Shown in pieces: positions 8,744 through 17,443 of a stretch of DNA of 64,000 nt (the stretch's first letter is position 1; every line of letters starts with the position of its first letter). Origin of the DNA: Planctomycetota bacterium (GTDB lineage: Bacteria; Planctomycetota; B15-G4); the NCBI GenBank assembly GCA_029245865.1, contig JAQWOM010000051.1:25963-89962 (forward strand). The letters run 5' to 3'. The notes under the pieces were generated by a model. That model was not told the DNA's origin. It worked only from the letters and a program-made list of their open reading frames with translations, and ran no database searches. Both the position numbers and the translations under genes were made by a program.

Positions 8744-10647
8744 GGGAGCACCACTTTCAACTCGAGATCGTTGACGGAATCGGCATCAAGCAAGACAACC
8801 AACTGCGTTCCGGTTACACCTCCTGCGACCATCCAGCGTAATTCTTCTCGCCCGCCTCCTCCGTCAAGACGGCGCACAAGTTTTTGCTGGGGACCAAAGA
8901 TTCGTTCGACCCCTGGTGGCAACTGAAGTCTCACGCGGAGAGGCCTGGCTGTGCGTGCGTCAGCGCCTAGCTGAGTCGACGTGGGCAGAACTCCTGTGTT
9001 CACCACTGCGACTTCAACGCTGTAGAGACCTTCGCCATGTCGAGTGATTTCTAGATCTTCAAGTGCAATCACCGGAAACCAGTCCATCATGGTGAGCAAC
9101 ACATCGCCGAGTTGGTCCGCGAAGAGGTCTAAATCTTCCTGGTTTGCTCCTGCCGTGAGCAACCCATGTTGGGTCAAGCCGCCAATCTCAACGTCACCAA
9201 GTTGCGGATGGTCGTAGGGCGCCCACTCGACGAAGCCGACTCCCTCCCGATTGTCGTCGAGCCACTGCAAGACCGCGGCTGGCACCGGGCTGTCTGAGTC
9301 ACTCGTGGGAGCGTCCTCATCGTCGTCTGGTTTCTTTGTGTCCTGGCCCTCTGCAGGCGACTCACCCTCAGCGCCTTCTTCCGGTTGTTCCAGGCCCTCG
9401 GGATCCGTCACCACATCGTCATCAGAGGCCTTCTCTTCATCTTCTGGCTTGAGAAGAGAATCGGGCACCGACCAGGCCGACAAGCCCAGCGGCCAGCGAC
9501 CACCTTGGTGGTAAGCCCAGGCCAGAAATCCGCCATCTACGGGACCGTCTGCTTCCACGTCGTGCGGGTCATCCGAAAGCTCTTCGAGTCGGCGGTGGAG
9601 CTCCCGCAAGCTTTTCACATCCTCTTCCATCAAGCCTTTGAGTGGCTCTCGAAACCCACCGCGCCAACCACTCCGGTCTGGCTTGTCGCCGGGCTTGGGC
9701 ATCTTGGGCACCGAAACCAGGGTGTCCTCTTCACCGAGCACCACCACGCCCAGCAATCCAGGGTGCATGAGCACGAAGTCCACCAGCGCACGAGTTTCCG
9801 GCTCGCTAAGCGGATAAGAACCCGTGTCAGCCGGATATTCGTCCCAACCATGCGGAAAGTTGGCATTCAAGGTCACGCCGTGACCGGCGTCTTCATGCCA
9901 CGCGCCATCTCCATCGTCATCGAGACCCTCACGGATCAGCCTGTGGGTCCCTCTCTCCCCGCGCTCTCGTCGCGCCTTGCGCATCGCACGAGCATCATGC
10001 TCATCGACCACCCATTCCCCCGCGCCATCTGGAACGCGCATCCATGTGATCTCGTTGTCTCCGTCAAGATCTGAGGGTGCATCTTCGTCGATCCGACCAT
10101 CGCGGTCATTGTCCAGCGGGCGGCGGTTGCCCTCGACGACTCCAGCTTGCCGACCCTCTCCCTCCAGGCCGTTAGCCAAAGCACTCCCGTTCAAGTGCTG
10201 CACAAACACCAGCATGTGGTCACCAAGCAACTCGGCAAGATCTCCCCGCGCCGAGAGGTCTTCGAGGGTTCTCACCAGAATCGCCTCGTCCTGAGTTCGG
10301 CGACCATCGATGCCTGCCACCACCAACAGGCCACGGCGTTCCACCAATGGCTGCTCACCGACCGCCAGCACGGTGGCTTCGAGATCCGCTCCCGAGAGGG
10401 TCTTTCCGATAACGATCGTGCGCACCAGTTCGGAAGGGCGACCCTCGGCGTTCTCTGCTTTTTGAGCGGAGAGGGGCAAAAACGCCGCAACAGTCGGTGC
10501 AACCAGGGCCATCGAGGCCGCAAGGCAAGTCGAGATGAGCATGAGAAGAGAGTCACTCCAAGGGGGGACCCGGCCACCGAGAATCGCGACTCGGTGCGTG
10601 CCGACTTCCGCCTGATCAAGTTCAGTTTCGGGACCCGGTTCGACCAC
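8740..10647 (-). CDS. Catalytically dead M14-like paralogue (pseudo-carboxypeptidase)
   Basis: This 635-residue protein aligns end to end with the M14 peptidase encoded just downstream. The shared features are the PLDNDRDGRIDEDAPSDLDGD acidic loop, the second DDDGDGAWHEDAG loop, NANFPHGWDEYPADTGSYPLSEPET, VEIGG, and a similar C-terminal beta domain. All three zinc ligands are gone: DGRR (114-117) stands where HxxE should be, and GVVVLGEED replaces the third-ligand His. An insert of ~60 very acidic residues (about 405-465, Glu/Asp/Pro-rich) is absent from the active copy. A membrane or signal segment lies near 36-60, and translation might start at Met36 (10542). It is probably exported. A regulatory, chaperone or substrate-binding role is inference. 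Confidence 0.85.
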   Translation of the reverse strand: MVEPGPETELDQAEVGTHRVAILGGRVPPWSDSLLMLISTCLAASMALVAPTVAAFLPLSAQKAENAEGRPSELVRTIVIGKTLSGADLEATVLAVGEQPLVERRGLLVVAGIDGRRTQDEAILVRTLEDLSARGDLAELLGDHMLVFVQHLNGSALANGLEGEGRQAGVVEGNRRPLDNDRDGRIDEDAPSDLDGDNEITWMRVPDGAGEWVVDEHDARAMRKARRERGERGTHRLIREGLDDDGDGAWHEDAGHGVTLNANFPHGWDEYPADTGSYPLSEPETRALVDFVLMHPGLLGVVVLGEEDTLVSVPKMPKPGDKPDRSGWRGGFREPLKGLMEEDVKSLRELHRRLEELSDDPHDVEADGPVDGGFLAWAYHQGGRWPLGLSAWSVPDSLLKPEDEEKASDDDVVTDPEGLEQPEEGAEGESPAEGQDTKKPDDDEDAPTSDSDSPVPAAVLQWLDDNREGVGFVEWAPYDHPQLGDVEIGGLTQHGLLTAGANQEDLDLFADQLGDVLLTMMDWFPVIALEDLEITRHGEGLYSVEVAVVNTGVLPTSTQLGADARTARPLRVRLQLPPGVERIFGPQQKLVRRLDGGGGREELRWMVAGGVTGTQLVVLLDADSVNDLELKVVLP

Positions 10648-10755
10648 GGATCATGATCTGCGATGATGGGGGCAGGCATTCTACTCACCACGACAGCCCA
10701 CGAGACAAGCGCTCACGACCCTTCAGCGATTCCCAGGGTGGAGCCCCTTCTGCAT

Positions 10756-12801
10756 ATGGACTTACCGCGATTGCACGTTCCCACGCGCCCGCCCGAGCAC
10801 CTGGACCTTCCAGGCCCACTCGCCCGCCTCACAGACCTCGCCTACAACATGTGGTGGACGTGGCATCGTGATGCACGGCGGCTTTTCAATCGCATCGATC
10901 CAAACATCTGGTCGCGATATCTGAACCCTGTCCGCCTGATTCAGTTAAGTCGCACGTCACATCTCGAATTCCTGGCGAACGACGTCGGGTTCCTCGAGCA
11001 GATGCACAAGGTGCTCGAAGCGTTCGACGCAGACATGAATCGCCCAGATCAACCGGGCGATCCCATCTGGTACGTCTCAGCCGAATACGGATTGCATGAA
11101 TGCCTGCCGATCTACTCGGGAGGTCTCGGGATTCTCTCTGGGGATCACTTGAAGGCAGCGTCCGACATCGCATTGCCACTGGTGGGGGTTGGTCTTTTCT
11201 ACAGACGCGGCTACTTCAACCAACTCATCGATGTCGACGGTTACCAGCAACACAACTACCCAGAACTCGACGGGCTACGCGTTCCTATCCTTCGCGTTCG
11301 CGACGAGAACGGCCACACACTCCGCGTCCCGGTGGAAATGCCCGGCCGGGTCGTGAATCTGCGCGTCTGGGCCTGTTTCGTTGGGCGCATTCCCTTGCTG
11401 CTGCTGGATAGCTTCTCTTCCACCAATGCGCTTGAGGATCGCTACATCACATCGATGCTCTATGTGCGTGGTCGCGAGATGCGCCTCGCCCAGGAGGTTG
11501 TGCTGGGTCGAGGGGCCGTCGCACTGGCCGAAGCGCTAGGTGCCTCACCGCGCATTTTTCACATGAACGAAGGGCACTCAGCCTTTCTGGGCGTGGAGAA
11601 CATGCGGCGCAGCGGCCAACCCGATCTGACTTCAGCGATCGAATCGGTTCGCCATCTTCATGCTTTCACGACACACACACCCGTCCCCGCTGGCAATGAA
11701 GTCTTCGACCCCGAAGCGGTGCGACCCTACCTTGAACAAACCGCTCAAGACCTGAACAGCTCCACGGACTCACTGCTCAACCTAGGTACAGTCGACGGCC
11801 AAACTGGATTCAACCTCACCAAGCTGGCACTCAACATCTCCTCCGTGAACAACGGGGTCTCGAAGTTGCATGGGGAAGTCTCGAGCAAGATGTGGCCCGA
11901 ATACAAGATCGGCTCTGTGACGAATGGAGTTCACATGGCGACATGGCTCGGGCCAGAGATCGCCAAGGTCCTCGAAGCGAAACCGGACAGCCACCCGCAG
12001 ACTCTTGCCGAACGAGCCGCTCAACTCTCAGATGAGTCCATATGGGCTGCACACAATGCGCAAAAACATCGGCTCATGCGTTTCGTGCATTTACGAGGAG
12101 TACGTCAAGCCGCACGGCACGGCCATGCCCCTGAACAACTCAAGTGCTTTGAACAGGTCTTGAACACACAAGCTCTGACAATTGGCTTCGCACGTCGCTT
12201 CGCACCCTACAAGCGGGCAGACCTGTTGTTCTCGGATCCCGAGCGCCTTCGCCGACTGCTCACAGATACAACATGCCCGGTGCGATTGCTGCTGGCCGGG
12301 AAAGCACACCCTGCAGATCGCCCGGGCCAAGACGTGATTCGACGCATCTGGGAGCTGGCATCGACGGACGAATTACGCGGGCGCATCGTCGTGCTTGAAG
12401 ATTACGACTCCGGTGTCGCTCGACTCATGGTTCGTGGCGTGGATGTCTGGTTAAACACGCCCGAGTGGCCGCGAGAGGCCAGCGGCACGAGTGGCATGAA
12501 ATCTGTTGCCAACGGCGGCCTGCACGCTTCGATTCCAGATGGCTGGTGGGCCGAAGCGGACCTCCCCGACTGCGGCTTCACCATTGGCAAGCCAGAGTTG
12601 CCCGATCATGAGCGCGACGCCCTGGCCCTGATGGATCTGCTCGAGAGCGAGATCGTGCCCCTTTATTACGCACGAGGGCCCAATGGCCTGCCACGGGAAT
12701 GGATCGCCAAGGTCCGGCGTTCCATGGTCGCCTTCCTGGGCCGTTTCTCCGCGCGCCGGATGCTCGAAGATTATGTTCGCGAGGTTTACGACAGCGAATA
12801 G
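10756..12801 (+). CDS. glgP: Alpha-glucan (glycogen) phosphorylase, GlgP short type
   Basis: A 681-residue cytosolic enzyme that releases glucose-1-phosphate from glycogen or maltodextrin. Signatures: LTDLAYNMWWTWHRDARRLF (short-type N-terminus), WYVSAEYGLHECLPIYSGGLG, IFHMNEGHSAF, SVTNGVHMATWLGP, TIGFARRFAPYKRADL and the PLP-lysine motif SGTSGMKSVANGG (Lys582). ATG 10756 is preferred because it fits the usual N-terminus and leaves room for divergent promoters. An upstream in-frame ATG at 10663 would leave only 15 bp to the divergent M14-like gene. No other glycogen genes lie close by. Confidence 0.93.
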   Translation: MDLPRLHVPTRPPEHLDLPGPLARLTDLAYNMWWTWHRDARRLFNRIDPNIWSRYLNPVRLIQLSRTSHLEFLANDVGFLEQMHKVLEAFDADMNRPDQPGDPIWYVSAEYGLHECLPIYSGGLGILSGDHLKAASDIALPLVGVGLFYRRGYFNQLIDVDGYQQHNYPELDGLRVPILRVRDENGHTLRVPVEMPGRVVNLRVWACFVGRIPLLLLDSFSSTNALEDRYITSMLYVRGREMRLAQEVVLGRGAVALAEALGASPRIFHMNEGHSAFLGVENMRRSGQPDLTSAIESVRHLHAFTTHTPVPAGNEVFDPEAVRPYLEQTAQDLNSSTDSLLNLGTVDGQTGFNLTKLALNISSVNNGVSKLHGEVSSKMWPEYKIGSVTNGVHMATWLGPEIAKVLEAKPDSHPQTLAERAAQLSDESIWAAHNAQKHRLMRFVHLRGVRQAARHGHAPEQLKCFEQVLNTQALTIGFARRFAPYKRADLLFSDPERLRRLLTDTTCPVRLLLAGKAHPADRPGQDVIRRIWELASTDELRGRIVVLEDYDSGVARLMVRGVDVWLNTPEWPREASGTSGMKSVANGGLHASIPDGWWAEADLPDCGFTIGKPELPDHERDALALMDLLESEIVPLYYARGPNGLPREWIAKVRRSMVAFLGRFSARRMLEDYVREVYDSE

Positions 12802-13059
12802 CTTGATTCAGGCCCCAGAGAGCCCTCAAGAGCCCCTTCGGCAGGCACGCCGGAAGTGACTCTCCCCCAGACTATCGGTTTTGTCTGTTATTCTGGGATT
12901 CCTCCAGCATCTACCGGACAAAGCAACTCGCTGAGAAATTGTTCGCTGGTACGGCAAGGCCTGAAAAAAGCCTCTGAGGGCTCATTTTGGGCTCCGCCAC
13001 TGGCTCTTGCTTGCTTGTTCAAAGATAGAAGAGATGAGCCAAAGGACTTGGAGAAGAGG

Positions 13060-13917
13060 TTGACGCACACGACACCCAAGAGCGCTCCTCGGGTCGATCA
13101 GGTGGAAACGCTCCGCCTGGGCCCACTGGGGGCGGAGCTCCAGATCCCGGAGCCCTTCGATCCGGGAAACGATGAGCACCTTGAGCAGATTGCGAGCCAG
13201 TTACTTCAGCGCTTTCGCCAGCATGATGATGTCGAAGCCTTCGTCGCCCTGATCGAGTTAACCCAGGGCCGACTCCTGCAGATCGCAGAGGGCGTGTCCC
13301 GACGACTCGCCTTGGTGATCATTCCCGACGAACTCGTGGCGACCTTCATGTCGCGGCTCTTTACGGATGTCCGGAAGCCCTACCCCGGCGGGCCAGTGCG
13401 ACGCTTCTTGAAAGTGGCCTACACCATGATGCGCTTCGACGCACTCAACCAGCTTCGCAGCCTGCGAAGAGCTCAGAAGCGTGACACTCACTTCGAGCAG
13501 CTCGAGAGCACGCGCCGCCAATCACTGAATCCATCACAGGTTGCCGAGGTTCGCGAGAGTGAGATCAAGCTCGCTCACCTGGCCACTCTGCTGCTGGCAC
13601 TTGCGGGGCGCTGCTTTCACGAACTCAAGATCCGAGATCGCCGTATTTTGATCTGCCGTGAGATTGAAGGCCTCTCCTACGACGAGATCTCCGCCGCCAT
13701 GGGCCTGCGACGGTCACAGGTTGGCATGATCCTCAAGCGAGCCCGCATCCGCCTCATCACACGCATCGACCGTGCGCTCCCGGAATCTTTCTCTCCAGGC
13801 GCCCCAGGGGACACCTCGCTCAAGAAGGCCAAGCCCACGAGTCGGCGCAAGACACATACAGGCAGCGGCAAAGCTTCGTCCACCACGCACACCAACACCA
13901 ACCTGGAACTCGTCTGA
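13060..13917 (+). CDS. RNA polymerase sigma factor, sigma-70/ECF-like
   Basis: A ~285-residue protein. A region-2-like helical block (DELVATFMSRLFTDVRKPY ... MMRFDALNQLRSLRRAQKR) lies at about 80-150. A clear region-4 helix-turn-helix follows (LKIRDRRILICREIEGLSYDEISAAMGLRRSQVGMILKRARIRL, about 190-235). The tail is basic and Ser/Thr-rich. TTG 13060 is preferred because GGAG (13050-13053) stands 6 nt ahead. The frame stays open upstream to 12856 but that part is not protein-like. The next gene overlaps by one base (TGATG), typical of a sigma and anti-sigma pair. The ~285-residue length with a ~60-residue N-terminal extension is long for a plain ECF factor. Confidence 0.85.
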   Translation: MTHTTPKSAPRVDQVETLRLGPLGAELQIPEPFDPGNDEHLEQIASQLLQRFRQHDDVEAFVALIELTQGRLLQIAEGVSRRLALVIIPDELVATFMSRLFTDVRKPYPGGPVRRFLKVAYTMMRFDALNQLRSLRRAQKRDTHFEQLESTRRQSLNPSQVAEVRESEIKLAHLATLLLALAGRCFHELKIRDRRILICREIEGLSYDEISAAMGLRRSQVGMILKRARIRLITRIDRALPESFSPGAPGDTSLKKAKPTSRRKTHTGSGKASSTTHTNTNLELV

Positions 13918-14612
13918 TGACGTTCGCTTCCTGCTCCGAAATGCCGCGCTCAACCCTTCTCTCGTTCTGTTTTGAAGACCAGGGTTTTGACGAGCCTGAC
14001 AAACAGAGTGACGCTTCGGCGCTGAAGGTGAAAGCCGTCGCCGAACACATCCAAAACTGCAGCACCTGTCGCCACATTGCAAATCGGCTTCGTAGCTCGC
14101 GACAGGCACTCCAGACGCTGCGCTCTCCTGAAAAACTCCTGGACACAGAAAACCGCGTGCTGACATCGACTGAAGACTCTGCCGGACATGATCGAAAGCT
14201 TGACCCAGAAGCTCCCCGGAGCGGCCTGCGAGGACGAATCCTTGGAGCTGCACACGACAGAGCCTGGAATGAACTGAGCCGGCATCTTCAACAACTGCTC
14301 GAAGCGAGCCAGCAACTGGAGAAGCCTCACTCCAAAGAGCAAGACATTCAGAGCAACGATGACCGTTGGACTGAGCGGCGCGCCATGGTGGGTGCGCTCG
14401 CACGCCGACTGGAAGGGCTCGGCGTTCATGTCGATCTTTCGGAGTTGCCCACGACACGCCCATCAGCCCCTGCGATCCCGTGGGTGATCCGCCACCTGAA
14501 CGACCTCTTGGAGATCGTCGGTCGCGAGCAATCCAGTTCGACATCTCCGGAAGAAGAGGCCTACCAGCCCAGCGCGGCTCCATCCTTCCTGGATTCGCTC
14601 CCGCCCCTGTAG
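13917..14612 (+). CDS. Putative zinc-finger-type anti-sigma or regulatory partner
   Basis: A 231-residue protein whose ATG overlaps the sigma-factor stop by one base, so translation is coupled. Residues ~43-50 hold an H-x3-C-x2-C motif (HIQNCSTC), the mark of ZAS-type zinc-binding anti-sigma domains. The rest is helical and charged, with no membrane helix, so a soluble partner is expected. It has no enzyme motif. The last 52 bp run convergently into the 3' end of the gamma-glutamyltransferase gene on the other strand, an overlap of two coding ends. An anti-sigma role is inferred from the motif plus position. Confidence 0.7.
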   Translation: MTFASCSEMPRSTLLSFCFEDQGFDEPDKQSDASALKVKAVAEHIQNCSTCRHIANRLRSSRQALQTLRSPEKLLDTENRVLTSTEDSAGHDRKLDPEAPRSGLRGRILGAAHDRAWNELSRHLQQLLEASQQLEKPHSKEQDIQSNDDRWTERRAMVGALARRLEGLGVHVDLSELPTTRPSAPAIPWVIRHLNDLLEIVGREQSSSTSPEEEAYQPSAAPSFLDSLPPL

Positions 14613-16336
14613 AGACGGCCTGAGCCCTTGCCCGCCGTGGCATTGCGAATGTCATCGATCCAGATGGCCTGATAGCCACCGTACCCACCACTGTGCACCG
14701 ACACGCGGTGACCGCGAGCAATCAACGCCTCGCGCACGTGATCGGGAACACCGCTCTCCAGGTGCACAACGCCTCCATCCGTCATCTCGCCACCATCAGG
14801 CTGTGAGGAGCCGCCGTGCCGCCAGCGAGGCGCATCTCCCGCCTCCTGAACGTTCATGCCGTGGTCCAAGATATTGCGGACCACCTGCGCATGGCCCTGA
14901 GGTTGCATGGCACCGCCCATGACGCCGAACGACAACACGGGCAAGCCTTCACGCGTCATCATGGCAGGAATGATGGTGTGAAAAGGTCGCTTGCCCGGTT
15001 CATAGACATTGGCGTGATCCGGATCGAGGTGAAAAAGCTTCCCTCGATTCTGCAAGCCGAAACCAAGACCTTCTGGAACAAGGCCACAGCCAAAACCGGC
15101 GTAGTTACTTTGAATCCAGGAGACCACGTTGCCTTCTGCGTCCGCGGCGGTGAGGTAAACAGTGTCCCCATATTCGATGTCAAAGTCCCCAGCTGGATAG
15201 CGTTTCGCAGCATGCTCATTATCGATGAGCATGCGACGCTCCGCTGCGTACTCCGCACTGAGAAGCCTTTCGATGGGCGCAAAGGCGAAGTCTGGGTCCG
15301 TGTAAAAACGAGCACGATCTTCATACACCAGCTTCTTTGCTTCGATGAAGCGGTGCCAGTCGAGGCCGTTCCAGGGTTGAGGGTCGTCTTCCTCGAGAAG
15401 GCGCAACAATTGAAGAGCAGCGATGCCCTGCCCGTTCGGCGGTAACTCCCACACTTCGTGACCGCGGTAGGGCACAGACACAGGGTCGACCCACTCGGAA
15501 CGATGGCTGGCAAGATCCTCGATCTTCATGAAGCCGCCGTTCTCTGCCAGGCAAGTAACAATCCGCTCGGCAATTTCACCTTCATAAAAAGCATCGCGCC
15601 CGCCTTGCGCCAGTGCCTCATACGTCTCGGCAAGCCCTGGATTACGAAACAGCTCTCCCTCGCGAGGTGCCTTGCCGCCAGGCAAATACACAGAGCAGAA
15701 CTCGGGGTAGTCCTTGAAAGCTTCCTCTGCGCGCTGCCAGTAAGCCGCAATGACCTGTGTGACCGGAAAGCCCTCTCGCGCAGCTCGAATGCTGGGCGCC
15801 AGCAATTCCGACATGGGCAACTTGCCGTAACGCTCATGCATTGCGAACCAGCCGTCAACACAACCAGGCACAGACACAGGCAGTGCACCTTTCAGCGGGA
15901 TACTGTCCTCGCCTCTCTCGGCAAGTCGCAACATCATTTGCTCTCGCGTTGCACCGCGTGGCGAACGACCGCTTCCATTCAAGCCCACGAGTTCCTGCTT
16001 GGCGTTGTCCCAGTACATGACGAACAAGTCACCGCCAATCCCATTGCTTGTCGGCTCCATGAGCCCCAGCGCTGCATTGGTGGCAATGGCAGCATCCACG
16101 GCCGAGCCACCGGCCATGAGAATGTCGAGGCCAATCTGTGCCGCAAGCGGTTGGCTCGCACAGACCATGCCGTGCGTTGCAATCACTGGCGAGCGCGTCG
16201 CAAACGGCGCACCTGTGATGCGATCACCAGCAGTCGAAGGATCTTGAGTGGCCATGAGCAACGCCATCGGAACGAGCCAGATGGTCGGATCGAACATGAT
16301 TCGACTCCGAGAGAACAGCATCAGTATCTGCAGCAA
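14561..16336 (-). CDS. ggt: Gamma-glutamyltransferase / glutathione hydrolase
   Basis: A 591-residue Ntn-hydrolase precursor. The N-terminus is hydrophobic (MFDPTIWLVPMALLMATQ from Met14), suggesting export. GGT motifs: ATHGMVCASQPLAAQIGLDI, GGSAVDAAIATNAALGLMEP, SNGIGGDLF and the autoprocessing nucleophile Thr392 in IEYGDTVYLTAAD, followed by a glycine-rich NYAGFGCG. The small subunit would be about 200 residues. The family cleaves gamma-glutamyl bonds of glutathione and related peptides in the periplasm. The last 52 bp overlap the tail of the convergent putative anti-sigma gene. It may be relevant that the window also has EgtB, whose classical substrate is gamma-glutamylcysteine. Confidence 0.94.
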   Translation of the reverse strand: MLQILMLFSRSRIMFDPTIWLVPMALLMATQDPSTAGDRITGAPFATRSPVIATHGMVCASQPLAAQIGLDILMAGGSAVDAAIATNAALGLMEPTSNGIGGDLFVMYWDNAKQELVGLNGSGRSPRGATREQMMLRLAERGEDSIPLKGALPVSVPGCVDGWFAMHERYGKLPMSELLAPSIRAAREGFPVTQVIAAYWQRAEEAFKDYPEFCSVYLPGGKAPREGELFRNPGLAETYEALAQGGRDAFYEGEIAERIVTCLAENGGFMKIEDLASHRSEWVDPVSVPYRGHEVWELPPNGQGIAALQLLRLLEEDDPQPWNGLDWHRFIEAKKLVYEDRARFYTDPDFAFAPIERLLSAEYAAERRMLIDNEHAAKRYPAGDFDIEYGDTVYLTAADAEGNVVSWIQSNYAGFGCGLVPEGLGFGLQNRGKLFHLDPDHANVYEPGKRPFHTIIPAMMTREGLPVLSFGVMGGAMQPQGHAQVVRNILDHGMNVQEAGDAPRWRHGGSSQPDGGEMTDGGVVHLESGVPDHVREALIARGHRVSVHSGGYGGYQAIWIDDIRNATAGKGSGRLYRGGSESRKDGAALGW

Positions 16337-16384
16337 GCCTACAGCGAGCCAGCCTCCGCCTCCGAGGGACGGCCGCAGCGATCG

Positions 16385-17443
16385 TTAATCGCCGAGAAAT
16401 CCGCGCTCCAGAAGATCTTCCGCGAGCAAAACGGCCCCTCCGGCAGCACCCATGACCGCATTGTGCGACACAACCAGATACTTCAGCCCCCCCAGCACGG
16501 GGTCGGCTCGCAAGCGGCCCACCACCGTGGTGAACCCGGCGCCAGCCGCACAATCCACTCGAGGCTGAGGCCGATTCGCCTCACTCCTCACATCGATCCA
16601 GATCTCTGGAGCCGACGGCAATCCGCGATTCTTAAAGGGGTGATGATCACTCAACACCTTCGCAGCTTCCTCCGGAGTGCTCGCGCGCTCTAGCCCGAGG
16701 GCAACAGACAATGTGTGCCCATCTTTTACGGGAACCCTTGTGCACGTCGCACTGACAGGAAAGGAGGCCGGTTCGATGGTGTTCTTCACGGTTCGTCCAA
16801 AAATGCGTGCACACTCTCGCTCGACCTTCTCTTCTTCATTTTCAATCCAGGGCAACACGTTGCCGTCGGCCTCTTTCATAACAGCGCCTGCAAGTGAACC
16901 TGCACCAGACACCGCTTGCATTGAAGTCACCGAAGCGCAGCGGACACCAAATGCTTCATGCAATGGCGCCAGAGTCAGTGCCAACCCGACCGTTGTGCAG
17001 TTGGGGCCAGGCGCAACAAAACCACCCCACCCTCGCGCCATGCGCTGGTGCCTCAATTGCTCAAACTGCTCAGGGTTAACACCTGCGAGCAACAATGGCG
17101 TATCTGGCTCGGTGCGAAAGGCAGATGCTGTCGACAAGACAGGCGTTGTCTGAGCGCAACGGCCCTCGAGTCGCGCCGCGACCTCGGAGGGCAGCATGGA
17201 AAACACAACGTCTACGGATGAAGCGTTGAAGTGCCCTGCATCTTGCAGCACCAGATTCCCCAAAGCGCCGGGATCCACGTCGAAACCCTCGCCGTCCAGT
17301 ACGTCGCAAAGGCGCCGCCCTGCCGTGCGCGGAGAAGAAGCAACCGCAGCGAGTTCAAACCATGGGTGGTCTTCAAGCGCTCGCAGTGCCTGCCGGCCAG
17401 CAACGCCCGTAGCGCCAAGGATGGCGGCAAGTCGTCGTCTCAT
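16385..17443 (-). CDS. asd: Aspartate-semialdehyde dehydrogenase
   Basis: A 352-residue NADP-dependent enzyme turning aspartyl phosphate into aspartate semialdehyde, the branch point to lysine/DAP, threonine and methionine. It has an N-terminal Rossmann motif (LGATGVAGR, residues 9-17) and the catalytic Cys149 in APGPNCTTVG, with the PNCTT form seen in archaeal/fungal-type ASADH, then SMQAVSGAGSLAG and EEEKVERE. Its start codon overlaps the aspartokinase stop (ATGA). It is the last gene of the dapA-lysC-asd unit. Confidence 0.95.
   Translation of the reverse strand: MRRRLAAILGATGVAGRQALRALEDHPWFELAAVASSPRTAGRRLCDVLDGEGFDVDPGALGNLVLQDAGHFNASSVDVVFSMLPSEVAARLEGRCAQTTPVLSTASAFRTEPDTPLLLAGVNPEQFEQLRHQRMARGWGGFVAPGPNCTTVGLALTLAPLHEAFGVRCASVTSMQAVSGAGSLAGAVMKEADGNVLPWIENEEEKVERECARIFGRTVKNTIEPASFPVSATCTRVPVKDGHTLSVALGLERASTPEEAAKVLSDHHPFKNRGLPSAPEIWIDVRSEANRPQPRVDCAAGAGFTTVVGRLRADPVLGGLKYLVVSHNAVMGAAGGAVLLAEDLLERGFLGD

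Noticed and set aside
13714..14721. A 335-codon minus-strand frame over the sigma/anti-sigma pair
   Set aside because: No recognisable domain, and it overlaps two better-supported genes.
15458..16693. A 411-codon plus-strand frame opposite ggt
   Set aside because: It is antisense to a clear enzyme, has no ribosome site, and its composition (His/Arg/Gln-rich) is that of a shadow frame in GC-rich DNA.
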